Assembly: GCA_963854735.1 (NCBI GenBank)
Contig: OY978105.1
Coordinates: forward strand, 496,001-560,000
Length of the DNA: 64,000 bases
Reading direction: 5' to 3'
From: Marvania coccoides
Lineage: Eukaryota > Chlorophyta > Trebouxiophyceae > Chlorellales > Chlorellaceae
Below are positions 41,610-51,519 of the stretch, piece by piece. The position numbers were made by a program, and so were the translations under genes. Positions within the stretch are counted from its first letter, which is position 1. Each line of letters opens with the position of its first letter. The notes beneath the pieces were generated by a model, which was not told the origin of the DNA, did not search any database, and saw only the letters and a program-made list of their open reading frames with translations.

Positions 41610-42670
41610 GCGAGCGTGGTTGTCCGGATTGGGTTTCGTGGTTTTGTCGTTTTAAAGTGCGTCTTTCTTTTTGGGTCGGTGTTGAAATCCGCGTTTTCGT
41701 GGCGATTGGTCTGCTTTTTTATGCGTATTTGGTCCTAGCTACTATTATTTAATTCATATTAGGCGTTGTGCCCTCGGTCTTTGTCTCTTGTTTTCCTGTT
41801 TCGAAGTGACATTTTTCCGCTCCAAAAATTCACACATGCCGTCATATGCAAAGTTATGCAACCATGAAGTATTAGTAGTCGGTTTGCCCTAGGCCACCAG
41901 CGTATGCCGCTGGCTTACTCACTCGCTGGCGGGAGGGCGAGGTGGGTCGGGGCACCACGCTTCCAGTACGGCTCTTACGGTGCCAATGACACAGGTGTCG
42001 GGGAATAGTTGACGGCTTCGTAAAATTGCCACCGTCAGGGGGCTGCAAGGATCGAAAGAATGCATTCCTTCACCTTGATTCTTCGATAATTTTAAATCGG
42101 CGGCTGCTGGCGTTCACTTGGTTCAGAGGCAGGTCATGTGATTTAATAGCTTGCATGCGATTTTTATCTCTGCTTTTCAGGTTGCTGGAGAATCGTTTCT
42201 TGCCGCGCTGCAGTGCGTTCTTGCTGCGCCGCTATTGCATAACAGTTCTACAGCATTCATTCGCATTTCATTTGTAGGTCAAATTCAAGATTGAAAATTA
42301 AGACATCGCAAATTACGACGATAACAAAAGAAGTTAAAAACTGTCGAAAAGATCCAACTATTGCCATTGGCCATAACCGCTTGAGAATCTGCCAGTCATC
42401 ATGTGAGCCACAGATGACGCATATCTCCTGAATATTGGGTCATACTCTTCCATTTGTTACCGCCTCTCCATTCCCATTCATGATTTTTTTGCGCTCTTCA
42501 TGATTTGTTTGCGCTCCTATGCTCTCTGAAGCGATGATGTGCTCTTATGTGGGTTAGGGAAGGGAGACGCGAAGCGGCAGCGACTAAATCTTGAAGATAT
42601 GCACACGAAGAACATCTACCAAGCCTGAGCTTGGTTGGCTTCGGCCAGGCATCATCAGGCGGCCCAGCCT

Positions 42671-42799
42671 TCATATACCCTGATAATTTTCTTCCGTTGA
42701 CAGAAGCGCATTTGCGTAGGCCTCAACATTATTATTGTTATTATTAATAATATTATTATTCCTACGCGCACGGCTTTCACTAGCTTGCCAGTCTGCTAC
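42671..42799 (-). repeat. Hairpin-forming dispersed repeat, copy B
   Basis: Reverse-orientation partner of 36555-36681. Flanking blocks agree well while the AT-rich centre differs (ATT/ATA-type microsatellite here, AAATA-type there). Confidence 0.65.
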
Positions 42800-42926
42800 G
42801 AGTTTGAGAACCATGTACAATCATAACAGCGAGTAGTGAGAGGCTCGCATTGCTGGCATCCTCTCCCTGAGCACTATAATCTCAAGCATAATGATCCTCG
42901 GGGTGTACCGACCACGTAAAAAAAAA

Positions 42927-43908
42927 TCACGACAGAAAGCGCATTATGTCATCTCGGTTCAACGGCCGCGTAGGAAGAAACATCAGCCGCCCGTTGTAAT
43001 GAAATTTCCATTTTATTTTGTCGGAAAGCGCCTTGATCTGCCCTACAACTTCCGGCGGCGTCACCGTGGAAACCGCCGTCTCTGCAATTTCGTCCAGCTT
43101 CTGCATGATCGCTCGCAAATCGTTGGCGTACGCGGCAATCACTGAAGAGCGCATGTGTCCACACCCCCGCACCGCACCCTGTAGCAGCATTAACGTGTCT
43201 GAGGTCGACAGCGCCTCCCAGTCCTCTCTGGGCCACAAGCAGGCGATGCGATAAACGCCTTCAGGAATTGAATCCAGGATCTTGGTGAGCGCATCAGCGG
43301 CGCACTGCATGCGCACGTCCTCCATGCCTGCCCCCCCAGCCAGCGACAGCCAGCGGAGGGGGCAGTCGACAGTGAGCGGGTTGAGCACAACGTAGCTTTC
43401 GCAGGACTGCAGGCATTTTTTTTTGAGGGTAACAAACGATTGAAACTTTACTTTATAATTAATAAAACACTGTATATATATATATTCTACCATATACAAG
43501 AGTTCACAATTGCCTTCATTATCAACTGACCTGAATAACTGAAGGAGCGTCAAGACGGTGGGCAATGCGAATGACATTATCCAGCCTACCGTCGCCTTTC
43601 AAGACATCCAGCGCCTTTTTTACGTCTCCAGAGCCGTGGAGGATGGCGAGAAACAGGCGGACGTCCTCAACTGCATGCCCCGAAAAGGCAAAGCTGGCGC
43701 CTGCGCTCCAAGTCTCCTTAGGGGTGCTCTCGAACATGGCAGACAGCACTCTGGACTGCAGTGAGAGGCATACCGACAGGCAAGGCATGCGGTGCGACTC
43801 TACGGTGACGGTGACGTCCTTTTCAAGGAAACCAGCGTGGCCGGCAACCTGCAGATGCCTGGTGTCCTCTTCGATGCCGCCGTCGCTAGAATTTGGTCTC
43901 AAGCTCAT
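42927..43908 (-). CDS. BTB/POZ-domain protein, 285 aa
   Basis: Exons 43908-43531 and 43406-42927 (GT-AG, phase 0). The BTB fold occupies about residues 25-120: Asp-Val-Thr-Val-Thr-Val-Glu-Ser-His (the usual Asp-Val-x-Val opening), Leu-Ser-Leu-Gln-Ser-Arg-Val-Leu-Ser-Ala-Met-Phe, Phe-Ser-Gly-His-Ala-Val-Glu-Asp-Val-Arg-Leu-Phe-Leu, and the terminal helices with Ile-Ala-His-Arg-Leu-Asp. The C-terminal half is helical and resembles a BACK-like extension, with no MATH or kelch domain. BTB proteins often bridge substrates to Cullin3 ligases; that role is inferred. Confidence 0.75.
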
Positions 43909-44529
43909 GCTTTCAAAATTATCAGGTATGCGCGGATATGGCTTCAATCTTTGCAGTGGTTTGTGCGTTCAAAGTAACTTGCTCGATGTTGTTGAGATGC
44001 GAAGTTGCAACGCGAGGGTGAGAAAGAGAACCTCGATTGTGTCACTCGTTTAATGTAAATCAAAATGAATAAACTGGCGGCGGCTAATAATGAAGGGGGG
44101 GGATCGCTCGTATGCCGGAGGGGCCCGAACTCTGTCGGACAGACTGTCCGCGGACGCTAAGTATCGAGAGAGGAAAAACGTATTATTCGAATTGTAGTGC
44201 CGAATTCAAATGATGTAACTATTTTACTATTTTAAACGGCACCCAGACCATCAGAATAGCGCATTTGCGCGTCTAACCACCCTTCAACTGCAATTGTGTA
44301 ACAGCAGCTGAGACACTTGTTTTTTCTTCTGGCTCTGACGATATCACCACGTCAGTAAGCCTACTAAGCAACCCTTGGAAACCCAGCCTCAATAATAAGT
44401 TACCCCAAAATGGAAACTACCGGCTGCTGGCGCTCGCTCACAATCGCACTGGTACTCATGCTCCCACTAATAAAATTATCTACTCGTCAATAGTGCAATT
44501 TACAGAGCTGATGAATGAATGCTTCACAT
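43909..44529. other. Gene-free interval
   Basis: About 620 bases upstream of the BTB gene and downstream of the helicase. No gene or repeat recognised. Confidence 0.45.
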
Positions 44530-46871
44530 TTATTTCTCTACGCATGTGCCGCTTTGCCCTTTCTCTGCCTGCTGGGCCAGCTGCTGCCGCTCCACTTTTT
44601 TCCGCTCCTTTCTCAACTTCTTCTTGGCCTTCTTCGCAATCGCCTCGCTCACCAAGTTATTCCGCTTCGGCGCCACAGGCAGCTGCCCCCCCTTGTTCTT
44701 CGCCGCCGCCGCGCTGCCGCCCTTGGCGGCAGCAAGGGGCTCTGTCAGCCCTGCCGCTGCCTCATAGTCACTTTCACTGATTTTCCCCTTCTTGAGCTTC
44801 CTCAGCATCGCGTACTCGTCGTTCAGCTCTACCAGCTCCTGTCGCGCCTCCAACTGCCGCCGTTTCGCCGCTGTCAACCGCCCCGCTGCGGTATCCCGCT
44901 CCCGCTGCTGCTGCTCCCTGGCACTGGCGCCCTTTTCCCGCGCTGCCCTCTTCGCAGCCGCGCCTTCCTCCTCCTCCTCAGCCGTCTTGGCGGCACGCGT
45001 CTTCAGCAGCGCCTGCCGTTGCTTTTCTCGCGCTTTGTCTTTGAACTTGATGGCGTCAAAATCGACGGAAGATTCGGTCCACCCCTCTAACTCCCCTGCG
45101 TTCGCCGCGCGCGCCGCCTTTTTAATCTCCTGCATCTTGGGCAGCCTCAGCAGCGAAAATGCCGCCGCCAGGTGGCCCATCGCCAGATCCTCCACCCGGA
45201 AAATAAATTTGCAGTGGTGCTCCTTGTAGGCTCGAATGTAGCTCACAAACGCCCGGGTGCCCGCCTCCATCACCTCCCGGTCGCTCTCTGCCTCGCGCCG
45301 CAGCAGCGCCGTTACCTCCTCCCCCTCCTCCAGCACCTTTTCTTTCTTTTTCGTAGTTGCCGTCATTGTCGTCAATGCCAGCAGCGGCGCCTCCACCAGC
45401 GGCACTTTCCGCAGCTTCAGGAACTCCACGTACGACAGCTCCGTGGGCGTGAGGTACACCAGCGCGGAGCCGGAGCGCCCCATGCGCGCGGTGCGCCCGC
45501 AGCGATGCACAAAAGCGGAAGGGTCTTGGGGGGGGTCTGCCTGAACTACCCAGTGCACGTCAGGAATGTCCAGCCCCCTAGCCGCCACGTCAGTGGCCAA
45601 CAACACCCCGCTCTCCGCGCCCGCAAACCCGGCGAGCGTCGCCTCCCGCGCCGCCTGCTTCATGCGCCCGTGCAGCGCCCGCAGCGCCACCCCCCTTCCA
45701 ACCACCTTCGGCAGCACCAGCGCATAGTAGTCCACGCAGGCGCACGTAAGGAAGTACACGATCACTTTCTCCTGCGCGTGCGCCGCCAAAAATGCTGCCA
45801 GCTGCTCGATTTTCTGACCGGGGTCGACAACAGTGTACAGCACGCTGAGCGTGCTGGGCGTGATCTGCACAGCACGCGCAGCAACCCCCTCCTCCCCCGC
45901 CTTGCGCTTCTTCCCCCCCTTGCGGCCGTCTGCGGGGTCTTCTAGGAGGGTCACCGCCACCGCCACCCTAAGAGGATTTCTCAACCCAGCTCGCGCCAGC
46001 GCCTCCACCGCCTCGGTTTGGGTGGCGCTGAACAGCCCCGTGCGGCGCTGGCGCGGCAGCCGCGCCATGAGGGAGTCGACCTGGGCCTTGAAGCCCATGT
46101 CTAGCAGCCTATCGGCTTCATCTAAAACGAGAACTTCGACTGTTTTAAGGTCCAGGAAGGGGCAGCGCTGCAGCACGTCGTCCAGGCGGCCGGGGGTGCC
46201 TACCAGGAGGTGCGCGCCGCGCTCCCGCAGCGCGGCCACGTCGGCAGCAGGGTCGCTGTGATACGAGAAGAGGAAGGAGATATTTTTATCAGCGTCTAAT
46301 TAGTCTTATAGGTTGGACTAAAGGTGGTTAGGGGCCTTCTATTCGTGAGGACGATGTGTGCTGTCATTGAAAAACAATAAATGGAATATGCAGAGAGGGA
46401 AAGCGAAGTGCAGAGTCGTATAAATTGAGATTTTCGAAGCAACTCACGTTCCGCCCACCAGGAGAGCCGAAGTGAGCCAAGGCAGCGAGTCTGCAAAGGG
46501 CTGGGCGACGTCGTAGATCTGCTTAGAGAGCTCCCGAGTGGGGGAGATTACCACCGCGCCAACCTGAAACACAGTCAGAACAATTAGACTTCAAAAAAAA
46601 GGGCGGCAGCGGCTGAATATTTCAGTTAAAAATGTACCTGGTGGCGTTTCAGGGGGCGGTCCAGCTTGCGCAGCTTCTCAATGATGGGGATGACGAAGGC
46701 CAGGGTCTTGCCAGATCCCGTGCAGGCGTCCACTGCCACATCTTTGTTGCCTGAGAACACAGGGATGGTGGCTTCCTGCACCGGGGTGGCTCGCTCGAAG
46801 CCCAAGGATGCCAACACATCTTTTGTGGGCTGAGAAAGCTCGGTAAAGTCGCTGAACAGCTTCCCAGCCAT
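44530..46871 (-). CDS. DDX55: DEAD-box RNA helicase, DDX55/Spb4-like
   Basis: Exons 46871-46638, 46563-46448 and 46255-44530 (all GT-AG) give 691 aa. Spb4/DDX55 acts in 60S ribosome assembly in the nucleolus. Motifs in order: aromatic and Q motif (Phe-Glu-Arg-Ala-Thr-Pro-Val-Gln), Walker A (Ala-Cys-Thr-Gly-Ser-Gly-Lys-Thr), Pro-Thr-Arg-Glu-Leu, Thr-Pro-Gly-Arg, Asp-Glu-Ala-Asp, Ser-Ala-Thr, and [11 protein letters not shown]. The Spb4-specific C-terminal extension ([11 protein letters not shown]) follows, then a Lys/Glu-rich coiled-coil tail. All catalytic motifs are intact. Confidence 0.9.
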
Positions 46872-47193
46872 ATTTTTACTCTATTTTTCAATTAAATCAC
46901 GAAATTATATATGCATGCGGACCGTTGCTGGCTCAATTTCATAACCCAGATTAAATATATTTATTAATGTTGGAAAATAATCAAATATAATGCCAGAAAT
47001 TTGCTGAAGCGAGGTGGTTTTTCTTTTTAAATTTGTTAGTCCATCCGAAGGCGACCTTTTGCGCCTATCGCTTTGCTTTTATTTCATTGTAATGCACACC
47101 AGCCATCGTTAACGCGCTTATTTCTGGCGAGGCTCCGTTCTTCCCTACTACCAACCATATTTTCATTTAGTCATTCACTGAATAAACACCGCG
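46872..47193. promoter_or_regulatory. Divergent promoter region between DDX55 and PTH2-like genes
   Basis: About 320 AT-rich bases between opposed start codons. TATATTTATT near 46955 could be a core element, but I would not insist on it. Confidence 0.35.
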
Positions 47194-48210
47194 ATGGCCG
47201 CGTCCCAGCACTCCACACGAGAGCTGATCATCGTCGCTGCCGCCTCTGTCGCCTTGGGAGCGGCAGTGGGCGTCGCTGTCTCGCAGAGGGCAGCTAAAGA
47301 CCGGCTACGCCGTGCCAAGGCCAAACTCTCAGAGATTGCAGCCTCCGTGGGCCTGGGCTCTGTGCTGACGAGCCTCAAGCCTGTAGAACCGGCCAACGGT
47401 GAGCCTCACCGCACCTCGAAACCCGTCCACGCCCCTCTCCGTCTTCCAATTTTCTACTGTTCCCACGTCGCTGGCCATTTTTCTTCACGAAGTGCCTCTC
47501 TTTCCTCTTTCCCCAAGCGTTTTTCACTTCCCTCTATCTCACACTATTACACACTATTAACCCCCTCGTCGAGCTATGCTCTCCCTTTCCTCCTTTCAGT
47601 TGATATATTTTTTTCTCACGCACCAGCATAATTCCATTGTTTTCATTGCCTCACAGGCGAGCTGCACGCCCATGCTCTGGACTTCAACGACGATATCGAC
47701 CAGGCGGAGCTCTCCAAGTGGCGCGTGGCTTTTGTGATTCGCTCAGACGAGCTGCAGGCAGGTGACCTCGTAATCAGGGCGTCAAAAACGCTGCTGGGGC
47801 TGTTTAAGAAGCTGTACAAGCGCCGGGACCCGGCGCTAAAGATGTGGGAAGGAGGGGGCTCGCGCATGGAGGTGCGGGTGGCGTCCAGCGAAGGCGTTCT
47901 AGTGGCTGTGCAGCAGGTAAAGCTAGAAATTTAAAATATATTTTGGCGTTCCCTCTAAAACCTCGTCCTGACTGTCCCCCCTCCATCAGTTCACCCTCCT
48001 TTTCTTTCCTTCTTTATCCACCTCTCTGAACAATCACATTATGTATCCCGGCGTTTGAATTTTACTCTGCAGGCGGCGAGGGCGGCGAATTTGCCGACCC
48101 ACACATTTGCTGGCGTGCAGGGGCAGGGAAAACAACGCAGCTTGATGATGGTGGGGCCCGCAGAAAAAGAAAGGCTGTGGGAGATCGTTGGGCGGTTGGA
48201 AGAGGCGTAG
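47194..48210 (+). CDS. PTH2-like peptidyl-tRNA-hydrolase-fold protein, membrane-anchored
   Basis: Exons 47194-47398, 47657-47916 and 48073-48210 (all GT-AG) give 200 aa. PTH2 enzymes release peptides from tRNA. The fold is visible from about residue 80: Val-Ala-Phe-Val-Ile-Arg-Ser-Asp, Leu-Gly-Leu-Phe-Lys-Lys-Leu-Tyr, Asp-Pro-Ala-Leu-Lys-Met-Trp, and Leu-Pro-Thr-His-Thr-Phe. The active-site Gly-Lys-x-Ala-Ala-Gln-x-x-His-Ala block is replaced by Ala-Gly-Asp-Leu-Val-Ile-Arg-Ala-Ser-Lys, and the Asp-Ala-Gly-Arg-Thr-Gln block by Phe-Ala-Gly-Val-Gln-Gly-Gln. An N-terminal hydrophobic segment (residues 11-30) anchors it, as in human PTRH2. It is probably not a hydrolase. Confidence 0.75.
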
Positions 48211-48770
48211 AAATTATTACCCGTGAACATGGCGAATCGTAAACTTGCGGCATATACGTGCCTGTGAGGTTGAAAAAAAAACCAAGCATAGAATTGAATC
48301 GAGAGCAGGAAATGTTTTTCAATCGCAGCTTTTCATATAATTTCACTTATTATTGCTTTTTCGTTGCGCTAGTATATTTCTATTTTTTTTCTTTTCTTCT
48401 TCCACCGCTTTCTTCTCGAGTTTTAAAACGCGCCATTCGCCGTCCCAACATTTTATGCCATCCCCAAGCGTCTGGGGGTAAATGTATTTAATGCCACCGT
48501 CTCGCAGAAACAAGAACAGCTGCGCTGCAGGCAATCAGACAATTTCAAGAATATCAGGGGGGTCCATGCTAGCTCCCCCACCCACCACTCATCTCCCTTC
48601 CACATTGTTCCCTTCCCCCCCACCTCATTCGTACCAGAGCGACTGCGTCTCAGAATATTATTCCGCTCCTGGTCCCATTCTTCTGTCTAAAGATACTTCC
48701 AAATAGTCAAATTTTTTTTACCCACTCTTTCTGTCGCATACACAAAATAAAAAAAAAGTTAAGACGCTCG
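48211..48770. other. Gene-free convergent interval
   Basis: About 560 bases of T/C-rich 3' flanks. I see no gene. Confidence 0.45.
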
Positions 48771-49553
48771 TCAAAGCTCAAACACCTCATATTCCGGTGC
48801 CCCAAACAACTGATCGGCATCTACTGCTGACAGCACCTTGTTGTCCGCCTTGCCGCTGCGCAGCGCCCGCACCACCAGCTCCGCCACGTCGCTGCGCGAG
48901 ATCGCGCCGCACACCGCGCTGCTCTCGGTCAGCACCCCCCGCCCAGTGGGGGCCTCGTTTTTAAGGCCGCCGGGGCGAATGATGACCCACGCCATTCCTG
49001 AAGCCTCCCCCAGCTCCCGCAGCCGCGCCTCCGCCTTCTCCTTCTCCACCAGCACCGGCTTGAGCGCCTCGTACACGTTGGGCGGGGTGGCGGCCTTGGA
49101 ATCGCCGGCACCGATGGACGTAATGAGAATGAATTTTTTGACGCCGTGGCGGGCTGCGGCCTCGATGAGGGTGATGTTGCCGAGGGAGTCTGCGGTGGGG
49201 TCGGCGGTGGTGCCGCCCACGGAGGTCACAACGGCGTCCACACCGTCGATCTGGGTGAAAGCCTTCTCTATGTCAGCGGGGTTGGTGGCATCGCCGTTTA
49301 CCACGATGGCCATCATTCCCTCGATCTCCTTGCGCCGCACGTCCGTGCGCTGCAGCTGCCAAACCCAGGAGCCCATGTCCTTGAGCTTCCGGGTCACGTC
49401 CAGGGCAACGCCACCGCCGCCGGCGACGAGGATCGAAGCGTTGTCGGGGTCGAAGTTGCCCGCGCGGGGCTGCATACGGGCGGTGCGACGGGCGGAGATT
49501 GCGCTGCCGCGCAGGGCGGGCAGGGAGGTGGGCCGGGTGGCCACGAAAGGCAT
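48771..49553 (-). CDS. Plastid-targeted atypical SDR/NmrA-like NAD(P)-binding protein
   Basis: A single exon of 260 aa. The first 30 residues are Arg/Ser/Ala/Thr-rich, like a transit peptide. A Rossmann fold follows: Ser-Ile-Leu-Val-Ala-Gly-Gly-Gly-Gly-Val-Ala as the nucleotide-binding loop, Val-Asn-Gly-Asp-Ala-Thr-Asn, Ala-Val-Val-Thr-Ser-Val-Gly-Gly-Thr, Phe-Ile-Leu-Ile-Thr-Ser-Ile-Gly-Ala-Gly-Asp, and Val-Ile-Ile-Arg-Pro-Gly-Gly-Leu, all typical of atypical SDR class a5 proteins of cyanobacteria and chloroplasts. The classical Tyr-x-x-x-Lys is not evident, so it may act as an NAD(P)-sensing assembly or regulatory factor. It is one of the few intronless genes here. Confidence 0.85.
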   Translation of the reverse strand: MPFVATRPTSLPALRGSAISARRTARMQPRAGNFDPDNASILVAGGGGVALDVTRKLKDMGSWVWQLQRTDVRRKEIEGMMAIVVNGDATNPADIEKAFTQIDGVDAVVTSVGGTTADPTADSLGNITLIEAAARHGVKKFILITSIGAGDSKAATPPNVYEALKPVLVEKEKAEARLRELGEASGMAWVIIRPGGLKNEAPTGRGVLTESSAVCGAISRSDVAELVVRALRSGKADNKVLSAVDADQLFGAPEYEVFEL

Positions 49554-50069
49554 CTGAGCAGGTGGGATTGGGGATCGAGAGGGGAGTGGAGGGGTGAGTG
49601 ATGGGGTGTGTGAGGGGTGTCGATGGGATTGATGTGGAAAATGTGAGCTGAAAGGGGTGGAATGGAGACGGGAGAGGCAGGGTGCAGCCGCCCTCGTCGA
49701 ATTGAATTGTCAGAAAATTTGGGAAATTACCTTGCAGTGGGCGATGACTGTCATTGTGACGATCTTTGGATGCAACTTAACAATGTGATCAATTCATCAG
49801 AGCCAAAACAAAAAAGATAACAAAATTTTATCTTATTCGGCGAGGAAAGAGCCACGCTGGCACAGGCCTAGCGGGTTCTCTATGCAGTGTGAGGCTCTAA
49901 TTAAGCAATTTAATGGGCAAAGAGTTCAGAGTGTCCCTAAACCAGCGCGCAAATGCCTGCCAAGGCACTCTAATAATTTTATTTTCATTTGATCTCGTTT
50001 AAATATTTTTTTGAGCTCGTTGCTGGCCCCTACCCTAGGCCAAGGCCATTTAATTTTTCGCCTTTCAAA
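49554..50069. promoter_or_regulatory. Divergent interval, about 515 bases
   Basis: Lies between the opposed SDR and coiled-coil membrane protein genes. G-rich next to the SDR start (49560-49690), AT-rich afterwards. Probably holds both promoters. No element recognised. Confidence 0.35.
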
Positions 50070-50892
50070 ATGGCCAGCTCCTTGGGCTCTGGCGACCTCA
50101 CTGTCAACCACTCATCTCTCCTCAGCTCCACCTTTGGCGCTCTGCTGCACACCGCTGCCTTCCCCTGGCACCTCAGCCTGCAGTGGTGCGCTTGGTTGGC
50201 ATCCCTGGGGCTCAACACGCTGCGCTCCCTGGGCGCTCCTCCCCCGCCAGGCTACATCGAGGCCTCAAAGCTGCGAGAATTGACGGCTATAAACCACCAC
50301 ATGCACACCCGAGAAGACGTCTACCGCCGCGCCATCCGGGAGCTGCAGGAGGAGCTCGACTCCAAAGACTCCGACCGCAAGAAAGCGCTGCGAAAATTGC
50401 GGTCCACGCGTGACGAAATTGCGGGGCTGAACACCCGCCTGGCGCAGCTGCAGGAAGCCTACTGCCGCTCTGAAAACGGCGGGGATCGGGCACAGTTCGC
50501 GGAAGGGGGCGAATTTCGATCGCAGACGGGGAGGGACAGCGCTGCGGCGGTGGTGCATGCTACGGCGGCAGCGGTGCTGGCGGCTGTGTGGTGGTTTTGC
50601 AAGTTGGAGCACGCGAGCTTGCACTGGAAGCTCGTATTTACACTATTTTTTCCGGTGAGTGCGGCGTGATTTCGGTATAATTTTTGTTTGGAGTCGTCTG
50701 AAACAAGCCTCTTTTTGTGACAACGGTAATTTTTTGTGGTTTCTTTTGCAGCTTGTATGGCTGTACGTGTCCTGGATAGCCAGCCCCAGGCGAGGGCAGA
50801 TGCCGCTGACGATGCTCATCCCCTGCTGGTTCCTCATCGGCTTCACAATCGCGCTGTCAGTGGGGGAGAGCTACCAGCCTACATCGCCTTGA
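50070..50892 (+). CDS. Coiled-coil protein with C-terminal membrane helices, 241 aa
   Basis: Exons 50070-50654 and 50752-50892 (GT-AG, phase 0). Residues about 25-55 form an aromatic-rich hydrophobic stretch. Residues 72-135 are a strongly charged coiled coil (Ala-Ile-Arg-Glu-Leu-Gln-Glu-Glu-Leu). The C terminus has three hydrophobic segments (near 165-185, 190-208 and 215-235). I do not recognise the family. The layout is reminiscent of tail-region membrane tethers, but it lacks the N-terminal basic helix expected of a GET2 subunit. Confidence 0.65.
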
Positions 50893-51519
50893 CAAACCAA
50901 CCAAAACAATAATAATAATGACAACTGGCGATGGTTGGAGACGGTGGCAACGAATGAATATCAGAGAGCAGTAAATAAAACGAAATAGTCGACTACTGAC
51001 TGAGTTAATGAATTCTTATTTTCCGTTTCTTATATTTTCCGCGGCGTGCATGGAAGCCCTGCAATGGGCTGCCGCGCATTCTTGTATCCACAGTAGCTTT
51101 GTATTTCTGTCTTCTTTATGCTTTTACAGTGTTTCCCTTCTTTTTTTACATGGTTTTGAGCTTGGCAAGGCTTGCAGGCGATATAGCGCATCATCATTCA
51201 TTTTTTATTGAATTTGAGAAATATATACATTTACGCGCAAGTCCAAGAAATGCATTGCTGAAAGTACAGTATTGTGCCAAAGTTCTAGAAAGGTTGAATC
51301 AGAGGAGAGATTATGAGCCGGAAGGGAGCGGCGGCGAAAATCCCTGGCTCCCTTAAAAAGAAAGAAAAAGTAGCAAGGGAAACAAACAGCAGTATATTCG
51401 GAAAGTATTGCTATGCGTCGAAAGAGTTAAGTCGTGTCAGGTGCTGCAAACGAGTTTAGCATGCTAGGAAAAATAAGAAATGGAATTAAAAAATAAAAAA
51501 ATCTAGTCGCCGCCGTCGG
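50893..51519. other. Gene-free convergent interval
   Basis: About 630 AT-rich bases of 3' flanks. I see no gene. Confidence 0.45.

Larger units (their letters stand above)
41035..42926. other. Gene-poor, repeat-bearing region, about 1.9 kb
   Basis: Contains one SINE-like copy (41441-41609) and one hairpin repeat copy (42671-42799). All open frames are short and low-quality. Between 41640 and 42670 I recognise nothing, although base composition is more even than in neighbouring intergenic DNA, which suggests old repeat sequence. Confidence 0.45.

Noticed and set aside
50070..50892. The coiled-coil, three-helix membrane protein as a GET2 partner for GET1
   Set aside because: It lacks the N-terminal Arg/Lys helix that Get2 uses to bind Get3, and its first 55 residues are hydrophobic. 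Topology alone is too weak.
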